The notes under the pieces were generated by a model. The model had not been told where the DNA came from. It did not search any database and saw nothing but the letters and a program-made list of their open reading frames with translations. Shown here piece after piece: positions 46,906 to 58,850 of a stretch of DNA of 64,000 nt. A program made the translations under genes and the position numbers. Each line of letters starts with the position of its first letter. Position 1 is the first letter of the stretch. This stretch comes from Leptasterias polaris. Its lineage: Eukaryota > Echinodermata > Asteroidea > Forcipulatida > Asteriidae. Location of the stretch: positions 5,926,001-5,990,000 of the forward strand of contig JAZGTN010000022.1 in assembly GCA_037783415.1 (NCBI GenBank). The letters run 5' to 3'.

Positions 46906-49089
46906 GAAAGTTAGTGTGCCTGCTGCAAACGAAAATTCATGAATCTACGTAAAAACCTATGACTTTTCCATGTTACTTTATATTAAAAACTTCAGTTTTA
47001 AAAGCTTGCACCACTGTTAATAATGGTAATGAAGTTAACCCGTTTTAATCTCTTTTTGTATACGAAGTCACACAGTGTGTAAGTCCAATATTACAATTGT
47101 AAAGGATGTTTTGGACACAAACATTTGCAAAATATTAGAATGACAAATGAACTCGAAGAATTGTGTGTGTGTGATATCATTTCATTTTTTGAATTCATCT
47201 CATTGTTGAACTTAATTATGCATCGGAGTATAAAGAAGAACCTGTTTGGACACTTGTTTGTTCCATCAACATCAATTCGCTTGATTGGTTGAACAAAATC
47301 ATTAAATTAAGAACATCGGCCCATTTAGTCGAAAAAATCCTTCAGTGTTTTGAACATTTTGCTGTAAATCAAAACCTTTTTTGAAGTTTGAATTATGTTT
47401 AGTCTTTTTCTCTTTCTTTTCTCATCCGTCAAAACGCTCTGCTAATTGAAGTTTCAAATATCTTTATTGTCTTGTCGTTACATCCGGTAATAGATTTAAA
47501 AGGAGCGTTGTTGGTGTTAACACTGGGCTTATTTTATGTTAAGATTTCAACAATTTCTTCTGCTATATCTAAGAATGAATCAAAAAGATATAAACAATAA
47601 AATAACAAAATAGTTTTAGTACTTAGAAGGAACGACAAAGACTTCGTTTTATAGAATGTTCAGCTATATTTAGCGGCTTCAGAATATAATCAAACGTACC
47701 AGTAGAGAACAAATTTTACAGAATAGAATTAATGTAATTATGGTGGTCGATTTATTAAATTGTCATCCTCTCCGTTTCACACGGTAAAGTTTGGTCATAA
47801 TGACCGTGCATGTGTTAAGCCAAACACAACATCACTGATCTAATTTACTCTGAATACCGTGGAACTCACTGACCTAACCATAGTCACGTGAACTGTTGTA
47901 TCATGGAAAAATTGGCGGGAAATCTTGTGAGAAATCAAATTACCAGAATTGCCCTTAAGACATATTCTTCGTTAGGTTATGTCCGCTCAGTTTGCATAAC
48001 ATGATGCTTTAGTTTACACCCAACCTTGCATTTCTCATCCAAAAGAACGTACACAAGCCCACAATTACTGCCACAGTGTATTCAAGTAACTTTCCCCATT
48101 GACTAAAACTGCAATCTAAGGTATATATGATTACATAACTTGTCTATATTTGAATATGAAATAAGCAATTGTCATGTGGTAAGGATTAATAATTTTAGAA
48201 TAAAAAAAATAAAATAAATTGTATTACAATTGCGTCGATAGGTGGCGGTATACAACTGTGACGTGCACTGCAACAATGTAACTGCTGCTTGTATGCAGAG
48301 CTGAAGGTTTGGGAATACAAAAATTTGAGTGACTTCATTTTAAGCAAAAAGATAAACTGTGCCTTCAGATTTAAACATGAATTTGTTCAGTATTCTTTTT
48401 TTAACTCATGCTGCTTAACAATCCGTTGTTTCTTGCGATATCATAAAATTGCTTGGTTGTCAGTGATTTTTCATTTATTTCGGCCTATTATTCGTTTAGC
48501 ATCGTAGGCAAACGATCGTATGACATTATTTGTTAAGTTTTGAGTATTTCATCCCGTACTGTGTTTAATTTTTAGACTTGAAGATTATTTGTATTTGATT
48601 ATTCCCTTTATTGTTTGATTTGTCCCGTATTGATTTACCATGTATTCAAATAGTATTCAAATTAAGCAGGACTTTGCTCAAATTTCGCCAGCATTGTTTG
48701 TGGTGTGGTTAGTTCTATTATACATTAGGTAATAAACTAATACTCAGGTTCACAGCATTCTGAAATCTTACACCTTAGATCATATCTAATAAAACATAAC
48801 CGAAGAGGCTTTGATCCCTGGGGACAAGGAACTTTACCGTGGGATCGAGGCGGAATCGAACGACAGACGAGTATAAGGTTCTAGTGTATTCTATTGAATA
48901 TGGATACATAAGGCAACTTTATAGTACTGTACTTCATGATTATCTGGGATGTAAGTGTATACATAAGTTGTGTTGGTCATGAAATAAAGGCGCTATATAT
49001 ATAGGAGACTCATGCAGCTAAGATGATATGACAGGAGGTCGAGTATGAATGTTGCATTAACTTGTAATTGTCATTTATTGTCACTGAAT
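46906..49089. other. Gene-free AT-rich stretch
   Basis: Nothing recognised. A GGCGCTATATATATA block at 48989-49003 resembles a SINE tail next to the satellite that follows. Confidence 0.5.
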
Positions 49090-49655
49090 ATCTTAAAGGT
49101 AACTTCGGAATTAGCTTGATTATAATTAGCCTGATAACAAAGTGAGCACGTTTGGTTGAAGGTATAACTTCGACATTAGCTTGATACCAAAGTGAGCACG
49201 TTGGGTTAAAGGTATAACTTCGACATTAGCCTGATAACAAAGTGAGCACGTTTGGTTGAAGGTATAACTTCGACATTAGCTTGATACCAAAGTGAGCACG
49301 TTGGGTTAGAGGTATAACCTCTGAATTAGCTTGATAACAAAGTGAGCACGTTGGGTTAAAGGTATAACTTCGACATTAGCCAGATAACAAAGTGAGCACG
49401 TTTGGTTGAAGGTATAACTTCGACATTAGCTTGATACCAAAGTGAGCACGTTGGGTTAGAGGTATAACCTCTGAATTAGCTTGATAACAAAGTGAGCACG
49501 TTGGGTTAAAGGTATAACTTCGACATTAGCCTGATAACAAAGTGAGCACGTTGGGTTAAAGGTATAAATTCTGAATTAGCTTGATAACAAAGTAAGCACG
49601 TTGGGTTAAAGGACTTATCTTGATTACAAAGTGAGCACGTTGGTTTATCTCAAGG
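49090..49655 (+). repeat. 50-bp satellite with higher-order organisation
   Basis: Ten complete or near-complete units with exact 50-bp period start at 49161, 49211 ... 49561, with partial units at both ends. Units share GGTATAAC, TTAGC, TGATAMCAAAGTGAGCACG and TTGGGTTAAA. Three variants (A: TTGATACC; B: CTGATAAC with TTTGGTTGAA; C: CTCTGAATTAGC) recur in the order A-C-B at 49261-49410 and again at 49411-49560, giving a 150-bp higher-order unit. Edge units are the most divergent. Confidence 0.95.
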
Positions 49656-52299
49656 CTCATTGGTGTTCCAAATATGATACCTAAACATCAATTTTCAAAA
49701 TTGCAAAATTATTTTATTTCTGCTGGACGCAGCCTGAAGAATGCTCTCATCATACCAAGTCAAACAAACAGAATTCCTGCATACAATTACCATACAGTAC
49801 AGTGTCTTCTTTCTTCGATAGTATTTCCACAGGCTTTTAGGCTGTTATGACAATTTGCAGATTGTAATTAAAGTTCTTTTCCAAAAGCTGCCACTTTACA
49901 GAACAAATATCGAAAGTTCGTCGCAGTGCAAATTCTCCACACAAATATTGATGCCCGCTCCACAGCTAAATTCGCAGAAATAGCAATTCAATACCCCCGT
50001 TAATCACTATTGCTTATTTCGACTGCATTCAAAACCAACCTGAGATGAACATGTAGAGTGTTAGACGTTGTCATATTACGTCATTGTTTGCACTAAAACA
50101 TGACAACAGCCACATTGCATTAAATGTTTACAGGTTACTAAAAGAAGAAGATAGAAACCACTTTTAAAAAAACACTAAACAAAACAATGATTGTTCTTTT
50201 TTTTCTGTGTATCAAACTGATCAAAAATTCAAACTCAGAAAATCAGAAATCAAACTGTGTCATTTTGTGATTTTTTTTGTCCAGACAACTTTAACGACTA
50301 CATAATTGATGGTGTTGGTGAATTCACTTTACGTAATTACCACCGGGCAGAATAATGGCAAACAATCGTCAAAGCATAGAGTTATATCACTTATAACACC
50401 CCATAACCAAAATGTCTTGAACCCTTAAATCACGTTACTTGAGACTAAACAAATGTGACAACGCCCGAAAAATTATGACAAATAACCATGGAATAAAATC
50501 ACTGACTCTTAGGATGAAGTCAGTATGAAGTGTAGTAACCAGAGTATGGATCAGATTGGAAATGTTAGATCGTATTAGGCCTTAATGTCGGACAACTACT
50601 TAACTCAAGGAGTTTTTTTGAAGAAATCACGAATTCCTTTTTGTTTTGAGCAGTATTTGTTGTCTTGATGTGACCAACCAATAGTCAACATCTTGAAGTA
50701 ACTCTAAAAATGCTGAGAACTACTTCGGCATAATATAGAAAAAATGTAAGCTGGTTCTTAAAAAAAATAAGCTGGCTCTTCTCAACAGATTGTTTATCAT
50801 CAACTTGATTACAATAGCTTGTTAAGACTGTTGCGTTCTGTGGACACGTGTAAGTTGTATATCAGCGAGATTGGGTGTGAGTGGAACCCGGTCATCGCTG
50901 ACAAGCACACCGGCAAGGAAACGCCTCGTTAGTGACAAGCCGCGGCCGGCAATTGATGAGAGAGATTTTGAAGATGCTTTATTATAGTCAATGATTTCGT
51001 TGTACTTTTTTCAATGCGAATTGTCCTTGTCAAAATATCGTGTGGTATTTTGCCACGCCCTTCTTTACACACCCATGGTAGAATAGCTGTATGGAAACAC
51101 AATCCAGCTTTGAAAGTTGTTCTTGTATCTGTTAAGAAGGCAAATTAACCCCTCCCCATTCTACACACCAAGACCACGTCCAATTATCCCACCCATTGGC
51201 ATTATTTGTTTTATCTGAATAAATTGCTCTTTTGAGTTTTAACTTCTTTCCTTGCTTTATAGTATCGTCATACAGAAACAGACAAAACACAAACACTTTA
51301 TTTTATTGGACGCATTCAAGCACTGTTTATTAATATTAGGCCTAAGTACAAATGTTTGCCCCATCGGTGGTAAGTTTTTTATTAAACTTACGTCATCGTG
51401 CCGATGTTGCAGTCTGACTAATGTGATCGTATTCAAGTTGTGTCATAAGATATCGTAAAAGTCATTCATCTTGAACAAGCGTTTTTACAGAGACCTTTTG
51501 GCGAGCGTAAAATGTTCATGTATGCCTTAACGATGACTATATCGTTTAAGCCTCGACTCTACTCCACGTATGTAAACGATCCTGTACAAGTATATCAAGC
51601 CACTTCATCGCATTATAGAAACCGGGGTAAGCGTTCTTTTCGATCTTGAAACCTCGAAAGTTTGATCAATTTCGTTTATTAAATTGTGAACGTTGACGAG
51701 ATTTAAGGCATATGTTGAGTTTGTGAATGCATTCAGAGAATGAAAAAAGTAAATGTAAAGCGTAGAGGGCGTGGTGACATGGTGCCCCATTTACCAATTT
51801 GATAACCCTTTGGCCGTATCTATGTATATAAAGGCCTATCTAGGAATAAACTTTATGTTATAAAAGCTGTTCTAAAAACTATTAACACACTCTATTGATA
51901 ATGTTGAACTTCACTATATCGATATCATTGGTTCTAAATCCATCACTCACTATCACCCGTTCTTCTCATAACCAACGTTCTTGTCTGGAATCATAACTTA
52001 TCACAGCTCCTTAGAACCATAAGATAGCACTTTTTTTCTACACTTACACCACTTACTGTTATCGGTTCTTCAATGATCACTGGTTCTTCTTCGAACCTTC
52101 ATTTCGAACGTGATTTCCCCATATTTCACGAGGCATAGGCCTATCAGAATGCATATACTATTAATGAAAGTCTTGAATCTCATTTAGGATTCAGTGTACT
52201 CACGTGATTTGCCGCACTTAATTTTACATAATCTTTGATAATTTGATGACTGTTCTCACTAAAGATGCAGACAAAATAATATGTCGCCTAATCTCTGAA
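49656..52299. other. Gene-free stretch
   Basis: AT-rich, no gene recognised. A small GC-rich patch lies at 50850-50960. Two TAGGCCTA sites lie at 51337 and 52136. Confidence 0.5.
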
Positions 52300-52316
52300 A
52301 TAGCATTTATATTTGC

Positions 52317-52330
52317 GTTTCCATGGCAAC
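52317..52330 (+). promoter_or_regulatory. RFX X-box-like site
   Basis: GTTTCCATGGCAAC matches the palindromic X-box GTTGCCATGGCAAC at 13 of 14 positions. It lies far from any recognised gene start. RFX factors use such sites in ciliary and neural genes; function here is inference. Confidence 0.4.
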
Positions 52331-55300
52331 AGCTGATATGGAATCCCAATAGTGTGATACATTAGTTTGCATATTTAAGGTATGGATTTACTTGGCTCAA
52401 TAAAATAAGGCATTTTCCGCACAAGTAAAGCTGCTGTTTCTTTAAATTCTTTACAAATTTTTTCGAAACTGGCTTTGAAACATCTAATGAGTCGTTTTAT
52501 TTGTAGAGCTTGCCGTCCCGGAAAGACGCCCTCTAGAGATGGTAATCCCCAGGGTGCCTGAATTTTCATATTTATTTCTTAGAACATCAAGTCGATTTTA
52601 AGTTGCAAGTTCAAATAGTGGAACGGGAACACCCTTGTAAATTAACATGTGATTAAAGGTGGAATAAATAAATTTGATTTTAAACAATTTACTGGGTTTC
52701 ATTGTGAAATTGTAGACAGTTATTCCAAGAAGAGTTGCGCGCTGAGTCTATGAATGGCCGTTTCCAATTCATCACGTACATGGGATGGGCGTATTTCTTT
52801 TCGCATCTGCCATGTTGCATTTGTGTATTATACTAATCCAAAGCGAGGCAGTGTGGGTAAGTTCATAATGAGGGTGCCTATATTCTTTGAGAGGAACCAT
52901 TAATCGTTGTTTTTGCCCCCCCCCCCCCCGGCATCTGAGGAAGCACCAGAGGAGCTTAAATTATGAGAATTGCATGAAAATTACTGCATCTAGCTATAAA
53001 CAGCTGCCATGGAATATGATCAATAAACCACAATTCCATGTTTGGCAAACATAAAACGAAAAATTGGTACTAACTCAAAGTCCATCTACAAACAGGGTTA
53101 CATGTTTCGAAATTCTCCTCTTGAAATGTCCAAAGATTTCTTGCTCTTCTTCTGAGATCTAGAACCAAGAAGGTACTCAAAAGTACAGGTTATATGACTT
53201 CTCAAAGCAAACTGCCGCGGTGTCACCGACCTGTATTCAACGCGGGATATAATATGCATGCAGATACGATATCAGTTTGTGGAACACGAAAATATAATAC
53301 GCGATTTTCGGCAGGGGCTTAAAAATCAGTCGTTGTTTGGGTAAGGTGTGTGTTGCATAGGTGGTATCGGTACCCGATAAGTGAAACGAGTATTCGCTTT
53401 CACTGTGGTACGTTGAGATAGCGAATTACAGCATATTTGACGGGGTGTTCGGACGACGAGCCGATTTGCCAGGTAACCGAATTTGGCTGAGGGTATCATC
53501 ACCTTGGAATTGAAGTTAGAACATTGTGACGTGGTAATGCGGGACAGGGAACTTTGTTGGACAACATGCTATTGGTATATAACGTGTAATACATCTGGTG
53601 TTTTCGAATGCGATCACTCAGCGAGTTGTATAATGCACCGTATTATTTGCCTTCTCACTCAGATGGGGTACTATAGTTTGGACGGTGTTTTCACAAAGTA
53701 TTCTATCCATCCAGTAGAAGCAGGAATTAACAAAATCTCCCCCTTTTTATGCATCCAAGCCGTAAAACGAGGTTATACAACACTTTAGGGCCTACTAGTT
53801 TTTCTTCCGTGTCTTGATTTCACGATGAAGCCATTAACGCCTTTCAGAATTCAATACTTTTGGGGTTTAACAATTTCACCACCAGTGGACAAACCAATTG
53901 TTTAATTGTGTAAAGTGGAAAACGTTGATATTTTCGATTTAATCATTTGTCAACATGTACCCTTATGTAGCTCCATCAGGACCGGGATTTGTTTGACCTA
54001 CGAGGGTGGGGAGGGGGAGTGGGTTGGGGAGGCACATTAGGCACTTGTGTTTTTCCATACTTCTTTACAAATTGTTACTTGCCACAACTGTTCACAACAC
54101 CAAGTCCTACATAAAGATAAAACAAATAAACAAAAAATAGCTATTCGATGGAATTTTGTGTAGTTTGTTTTGCCCATTTTGGGTAAAATGGTATTCTCCC
54201 CATACCTATTTATTTTGACATACTCAATACCATTACATTATACTTTCTTTCTTGGGTCACGGTTAAACAATTTTTTTTAAATTAAGATTTTCAATTAAAA
54301 AATATATCTTGCTGCCAGCTTTTGGTGGCGATAGGGTTGACAATTTTATAGTGTTTCTTGACCTGAAAAGTTGAAAAATAGAATGTTAAAAATATTCCAT
54401 TAAAAAAAAACCCTTGATACAATTTGAAGGCTGAAAACAAAGATCCTGATGGCTGCCAAATATGGCCATTATGAATTCCCACAACGCATTTAATACTGTC
54501 ACATAATAAATCATTTCAATTTGTTGAGACACCCCCAAAATTTTGTTGAAAAAATAATAAAATCACAAAAAACCGTTAAAAACGTTTGACCCAAGGTTAA
54601 ACAAATGGTTGTCATGGTATTAGCGACCCCTGATAACAACTAGTTTTTTTACAACATAACCCTAGGTAAATATTGGGTTAAAGACTGAAAGTTTGATGGT
54701 GATCAGATGTTAAAGATTACGAGCAAAAATATGGTTGGGGTCACAATGTCCCCCCCCCCCCCCCAAGTCCTGATAAGGTTAACAGTGCAGTAGCTTTCTG
54801 ATGGCAACTAATTACACTATGAAATAAGATTATCATAAATGCTTTAATTTTTTAACAACCCCGAGCAGCGGCGCTTTGGAGGGAAGAAGACTTTCAGGAC
54901 TTTGATGCATTAATTATTCTTTTTATTTTAGAGACTTGTTCGTGGATTTCTATAATTCCCTTCAAGATCACACCTTGGAATTACAGTTTCATTTCTGAAC
55001 TTTGTTTTTGACTAAGCTCTTTTCTCATAACAAATTATGATCTAATTTGTACTTGAGAACAACACTGTTGAAGAGACATGGTTTTACAATAAATTTTCTA
55101 GAAAGTCTGAATAAAATCGAGGCTCAGTATCCACAAGTAAGTCGTTACAATATAATATTAATAATGAAATGATATACACACGATCACAAATCAATCGTGA
55201 CAAGAATTGACTGGAATCATTATGCAGTCAAAATATTTTATCGTAAGATTTGTCTGAAAATGTCTTGATTTTTTTTATTTTTTTTTATAAGACATGGAAA

Positions 55301-57019
55301 GCAGCTCCTTGTGCGGATTGGAACAGTAACATACTCAGTCTCCTCTCGAAAACTAGCCAAGGGCCAACCTGTTCGACCTACGCACGCCTTATACAAGCCC
55401 GAGTAGCTATACCCACGAGTGTATAATGTAATTTATGTAACTCGCTCCAGGGTAGCGATGCCATTAGTTTATGTCAAAATTATATTGAACGGGACAGGAA
55501 AGTCGGGACTATAATCCAGCGTTATCATATCCCCCTTTTGAACTACACTTAGTCCCGTGGGAAACGGGTTGTAGTGTTGATTAGTGCCGAGAACTACGGG
55601 TTAAGGAACGAGAATTTTTCCCCGGTCGAATGGGGAGTCATAGAGGCCCCGAGCTTATTAATAAAAACCATGGGCTCTTTTACCCTGTTATTCAAGAAAG
55701 ACTAGACGGGGGACACTTGGGGTCAGCTCGTCAAGTAGGTCAGTGAACCTAATGGCTTTTTCGAAAGAGGGGTGCTTGGGGAATTATTATCAGCACGAAT
55801 AGTAAATTAATCATATATCACCTCTCTCCTCCACGCAGTTATTCTTTTTAATAATTACATTTACTTCAAATCAAAAAAGGGCATAGCGGATGGAAATTCT
55901 TCACGGCAGTAACTCGGTAGAATAGTGTCATGTCATTTGATTTAAGTTCAAGGGAAGGAAATAAACCTACGCTAACGGAAATAATTGTCATTTAAAAAGA
56001 AATATATCTGACGATTTCTTGTATAAGTGTAAAAGAATAAATATACAACAACTAAAAATGTAAGAAATAAACTTGACGTTGATCGTTGCATTAAATAATA
56101 TATATTTTGTTATCCGTAACAAATATAATGCTATTATCTTCAAAGACAGTTAAAGAAGCAGTGTTTCATCCTCGGTAAACAAAGAGCATGCTGAATAGAT
56201 GTATTGAGAAAGTAATTTGAAGCGATTTATGTACCAAACAAATAACAATAAAAATAGTAATAAATAAATAAACAAGGGAGAAGAATCTGCATAAGTTTTG
56301 ATTGGAATACGATTTGAGTTTAAGATGTAGCGAGGTGTACAGTTCGTATCGTATCGTTGTCATCTAATTTGCCCGACATACTCATGCATTTGGTTCAACA
56401 ACACTTCAAAGCTTTACTTTGTATGTTTAATAATAATCAAACATTTGGATGGTCGGGTTGCTTTGTACATTTCAATTTCATTTTTCAAAACAAATTTGAA
56501 CTACCTTTATTATTTAAGGTCACGTGTTTGCTAACATGGTGTCCGCGGACTGATTTACCCCAGCGGTCATGTTACAACAGCACTACGAGTTCTTCATCCG
56601 CACTGTCAATTAACACCAACGCATCTAGGCGTGTAACGAATTTAGTAAGATGAGAGGAGGCGATGGACACTCCACGAGATGTGATTTGTGATTGTACCTC
56701 TCAACATAGGGAGGGATACGGTCAAGTCCCCAGATCATTGACAAATTTGGTTCCATCATCAGCGGCCATTTTGAATTTCTTACAATACGCAGCCTTTAGG
56801 GGTGTAGTTGCAAGAGTAAATTGTTTGTTAGCATCATCGGTTTTTTCCACTTGTTGTACGCAAAGATTATTTGAGATGACTTAAAGCACAAGATGAATTA
56901 GTTAAATTAAAGTCATCTTAAACGTGGTTTGGATTGAATACAACAAATGTCACAGTACAAGCAAATTAATGCTTGATACACGGGGTTTGCCCCTTAAGGT
57001 ATATGCTAACCCCAACCCT
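52331..57019. other. Gene-free stretch with two C runs and a GC-rich block
   Basis: C14 at 52916-52929 and C15 at 54750-54764. A GC-richer block lies at 55480-55770. No supported gene; the 101-codon + frame 53483-53788 and the 98-codon + frame 56357-56653 have no context. Confidence 0.45.
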
Positions 57020-57790
57020 GCCGTTGGTAGCTCTCTACTAACTACCAACCTTAACCTCAACATTGTCCACAATCAAACATTTACCTAAAACTAACCTTGA
57101 TCAAAATTCACAATCAAACATTTATCTTAGACAAACCTTGACCAAGGTCTACAATCAAACATGTACCTCAAACTATCTTTAACCAATGCCTACAATCAAA
57201 CATGTACCTTAAACTATCTTTAACCAATGCCTATACAGTCAAACATGTACCTCAAACTATCTTTAACCAATGCCTATACAATCAAACATGTACCTCAAAC
57301 TATATCTTTAACCAATGCTACAATCAAACATGTACCTCAAACTATCTTTAACCAATGCCTACAATCAAACATGTACCTCAAACTATCTTTAACCAATGCC
57401 TACAGTCAAACATGTACCCCAAACTATAATGCCTACAATCAAACATGTACCTTAAACTATCTTTAACCAATGCCTACAATCAAACATGTACCTCAAACTA
57501 TCTTTAACCAATGCCTACAATCAAACATGTACCTCAAACTATCTTTAACCAATGCCTACAATCAAACATGTACCTTAAACTATCTTTAACCAATGCCTAC
57601 AATCAAACATGTACCTCAAACTATCTTTAACCAATGCCTACAATCAAACATGTACCTAAAACTATATCTTTAACCAATGCCTACAATCAATCATGTATTT
57701 TTTACTAACTTTGATCAAGGTCTGCAACCAATAATGTACCTCAATCTAACCTTAATCAAGGTCCATAATCAATCATGCCCCAAAGTTATG
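57020..57790 (+). repeat. 41-bp satellite, about 16-17 units
   Basis: The unit is TACAATCAAACATGTACCTC followed by AAACTATCTTTAACCAATGCC. Central units (57180-57670) are nearly identical; units before 57180 and after 57690 are diverged (for example ACCTTGACCAAGGTC). A few indels change the period locally (57227-57440). The 79-codon frame there is only translated repeat. The pattern of homogeneous centre and decayed edges is typical of unequal exchange. Confidence 0.95.
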
Positions 57791-58599
57791 TTAATTTTAA
57801 TAAATGCCATCTTAAAGGTCGAAACTGAAAAAAGGAAGTTTGAAAAATAAATTTGTCCGACCCTTGATTTTACCACCTTTTTCTTCATTAACTTATCCCA
57901 CATGAATATGAAAAAAACATAATTATAGGCAAGAGCTTTTTAAAAGTCTAGTTTTTAATAATGAAGTGATTGAAGATTCTTCATGAGTATTGTCTTTTTT
58001 ATCACTTTCCCAAAATAGTATTAGACAAACAGTTTAAGATTTCAACACGAGATGATTTCTACCCGCTTCAAAAGGGGACACTTGACCTTTGCTTTGCTTA
58101 CCTGTCTTTCTAAATTCATTTTGGAAGAAAAGCGTCACCGAGACCTTCTAGACGCCCAGAGTTATGTTGCCCGAATGAAATTCATACCAAAACCGAGTTG
58201 ACAGCAGAGGGCGCTGTTCATATAATAGTGACTGCACTGCGACTGTACTGCGCATGATTTCATTCCTCCGTGAATTATTTAACCTTTATACAGTACTTTC
58301 CTTAAAAAATTAGAACATTTTTTGGACGCTTGTAGCCTTTAATTAATAAACTTTTAATGATGAAGTACACTTTTGACAATAATTTCAAAAGTTTTTTTTA
58401 AACAGTGTTAAGAATACACATAAAGAAGAGATAGAATGTAGATTATCGGAGACATAAACAAACACTGTACCTCAAGACTATTATTATTAAACCTGCATTA
58501 ACAGTCTGCACCAGTTGTTCCCAAGAACACATTCCGTCTGCACATGTTGTGAACTTAATTAAATTCGTCTTAGAATCATTTAAACAAATTCTTCATCAT
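57791..58599. other. Gene-free stretch with a CTCF-like motif
   Basis: AT-rich except near 58195-58255. CAGCAGAGGGCGCT at 58202-58215 matches the core of the CTCF consensus. No gene recognised. Confidence 0.4.
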
Positions 58600-58639
58600 C
58601 AGCGAGGCAAAATAAATGTGCACTGACCAACAATTCCCA

Positions 58640-58850
58640 CACACACACGTTTGTGAATCCCGCTTACCGAGGACTTCTCTTTGTTCTCCCATTGTTTGGA
58701 CATAGTTTTTTTTAGCGACGTCCCCATTAGGTTTGTACACGAAAACGAAGCGAGGACGTCCTCGCTCTGTCAAACACCCGGATCCCTTTTGTTAAAGTCC
58801 TCGGTTTGAATGGATAGACACGCTCACACACACACACACACACAAAAATC
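58640..58850. repeat. Dispersed repeat, copy B, with (CA)n
   Basis: Related to 540-840: TAGGTTTGTACACGA, CTCGGTTTGAATGGATAGAC and a following CA-rich tract, here an uninterrupted (CA)n of about ten units at 58824-58844. A palindromic GCGAGGACGTCCTCGC lies at about 58750-58765. Confidence 0.5.

Noticed and set aside
49090..49655. CRISPR-like array
   Set aside because: Units are contiguous 50-bp tandem repeats without unique spacers, in a eukaryotic context.
52851..52870. miR-34-like word GGCAGTGTGGGTAAG
   Set aside because: Partial match only and no precursor hairpin in the flanks.
54491..54512. miR-200-like word TAATACTGTCACATAATA
   Set aside because: Only the seed matches, and surrounding sequence does not fold into a hairpin.
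57227..57466. 79-codon Asn/Leu-rich frame
   Set aside because: Translation of the 41-bp satellite; the period is not a multiple of three and openness comes from local indels.
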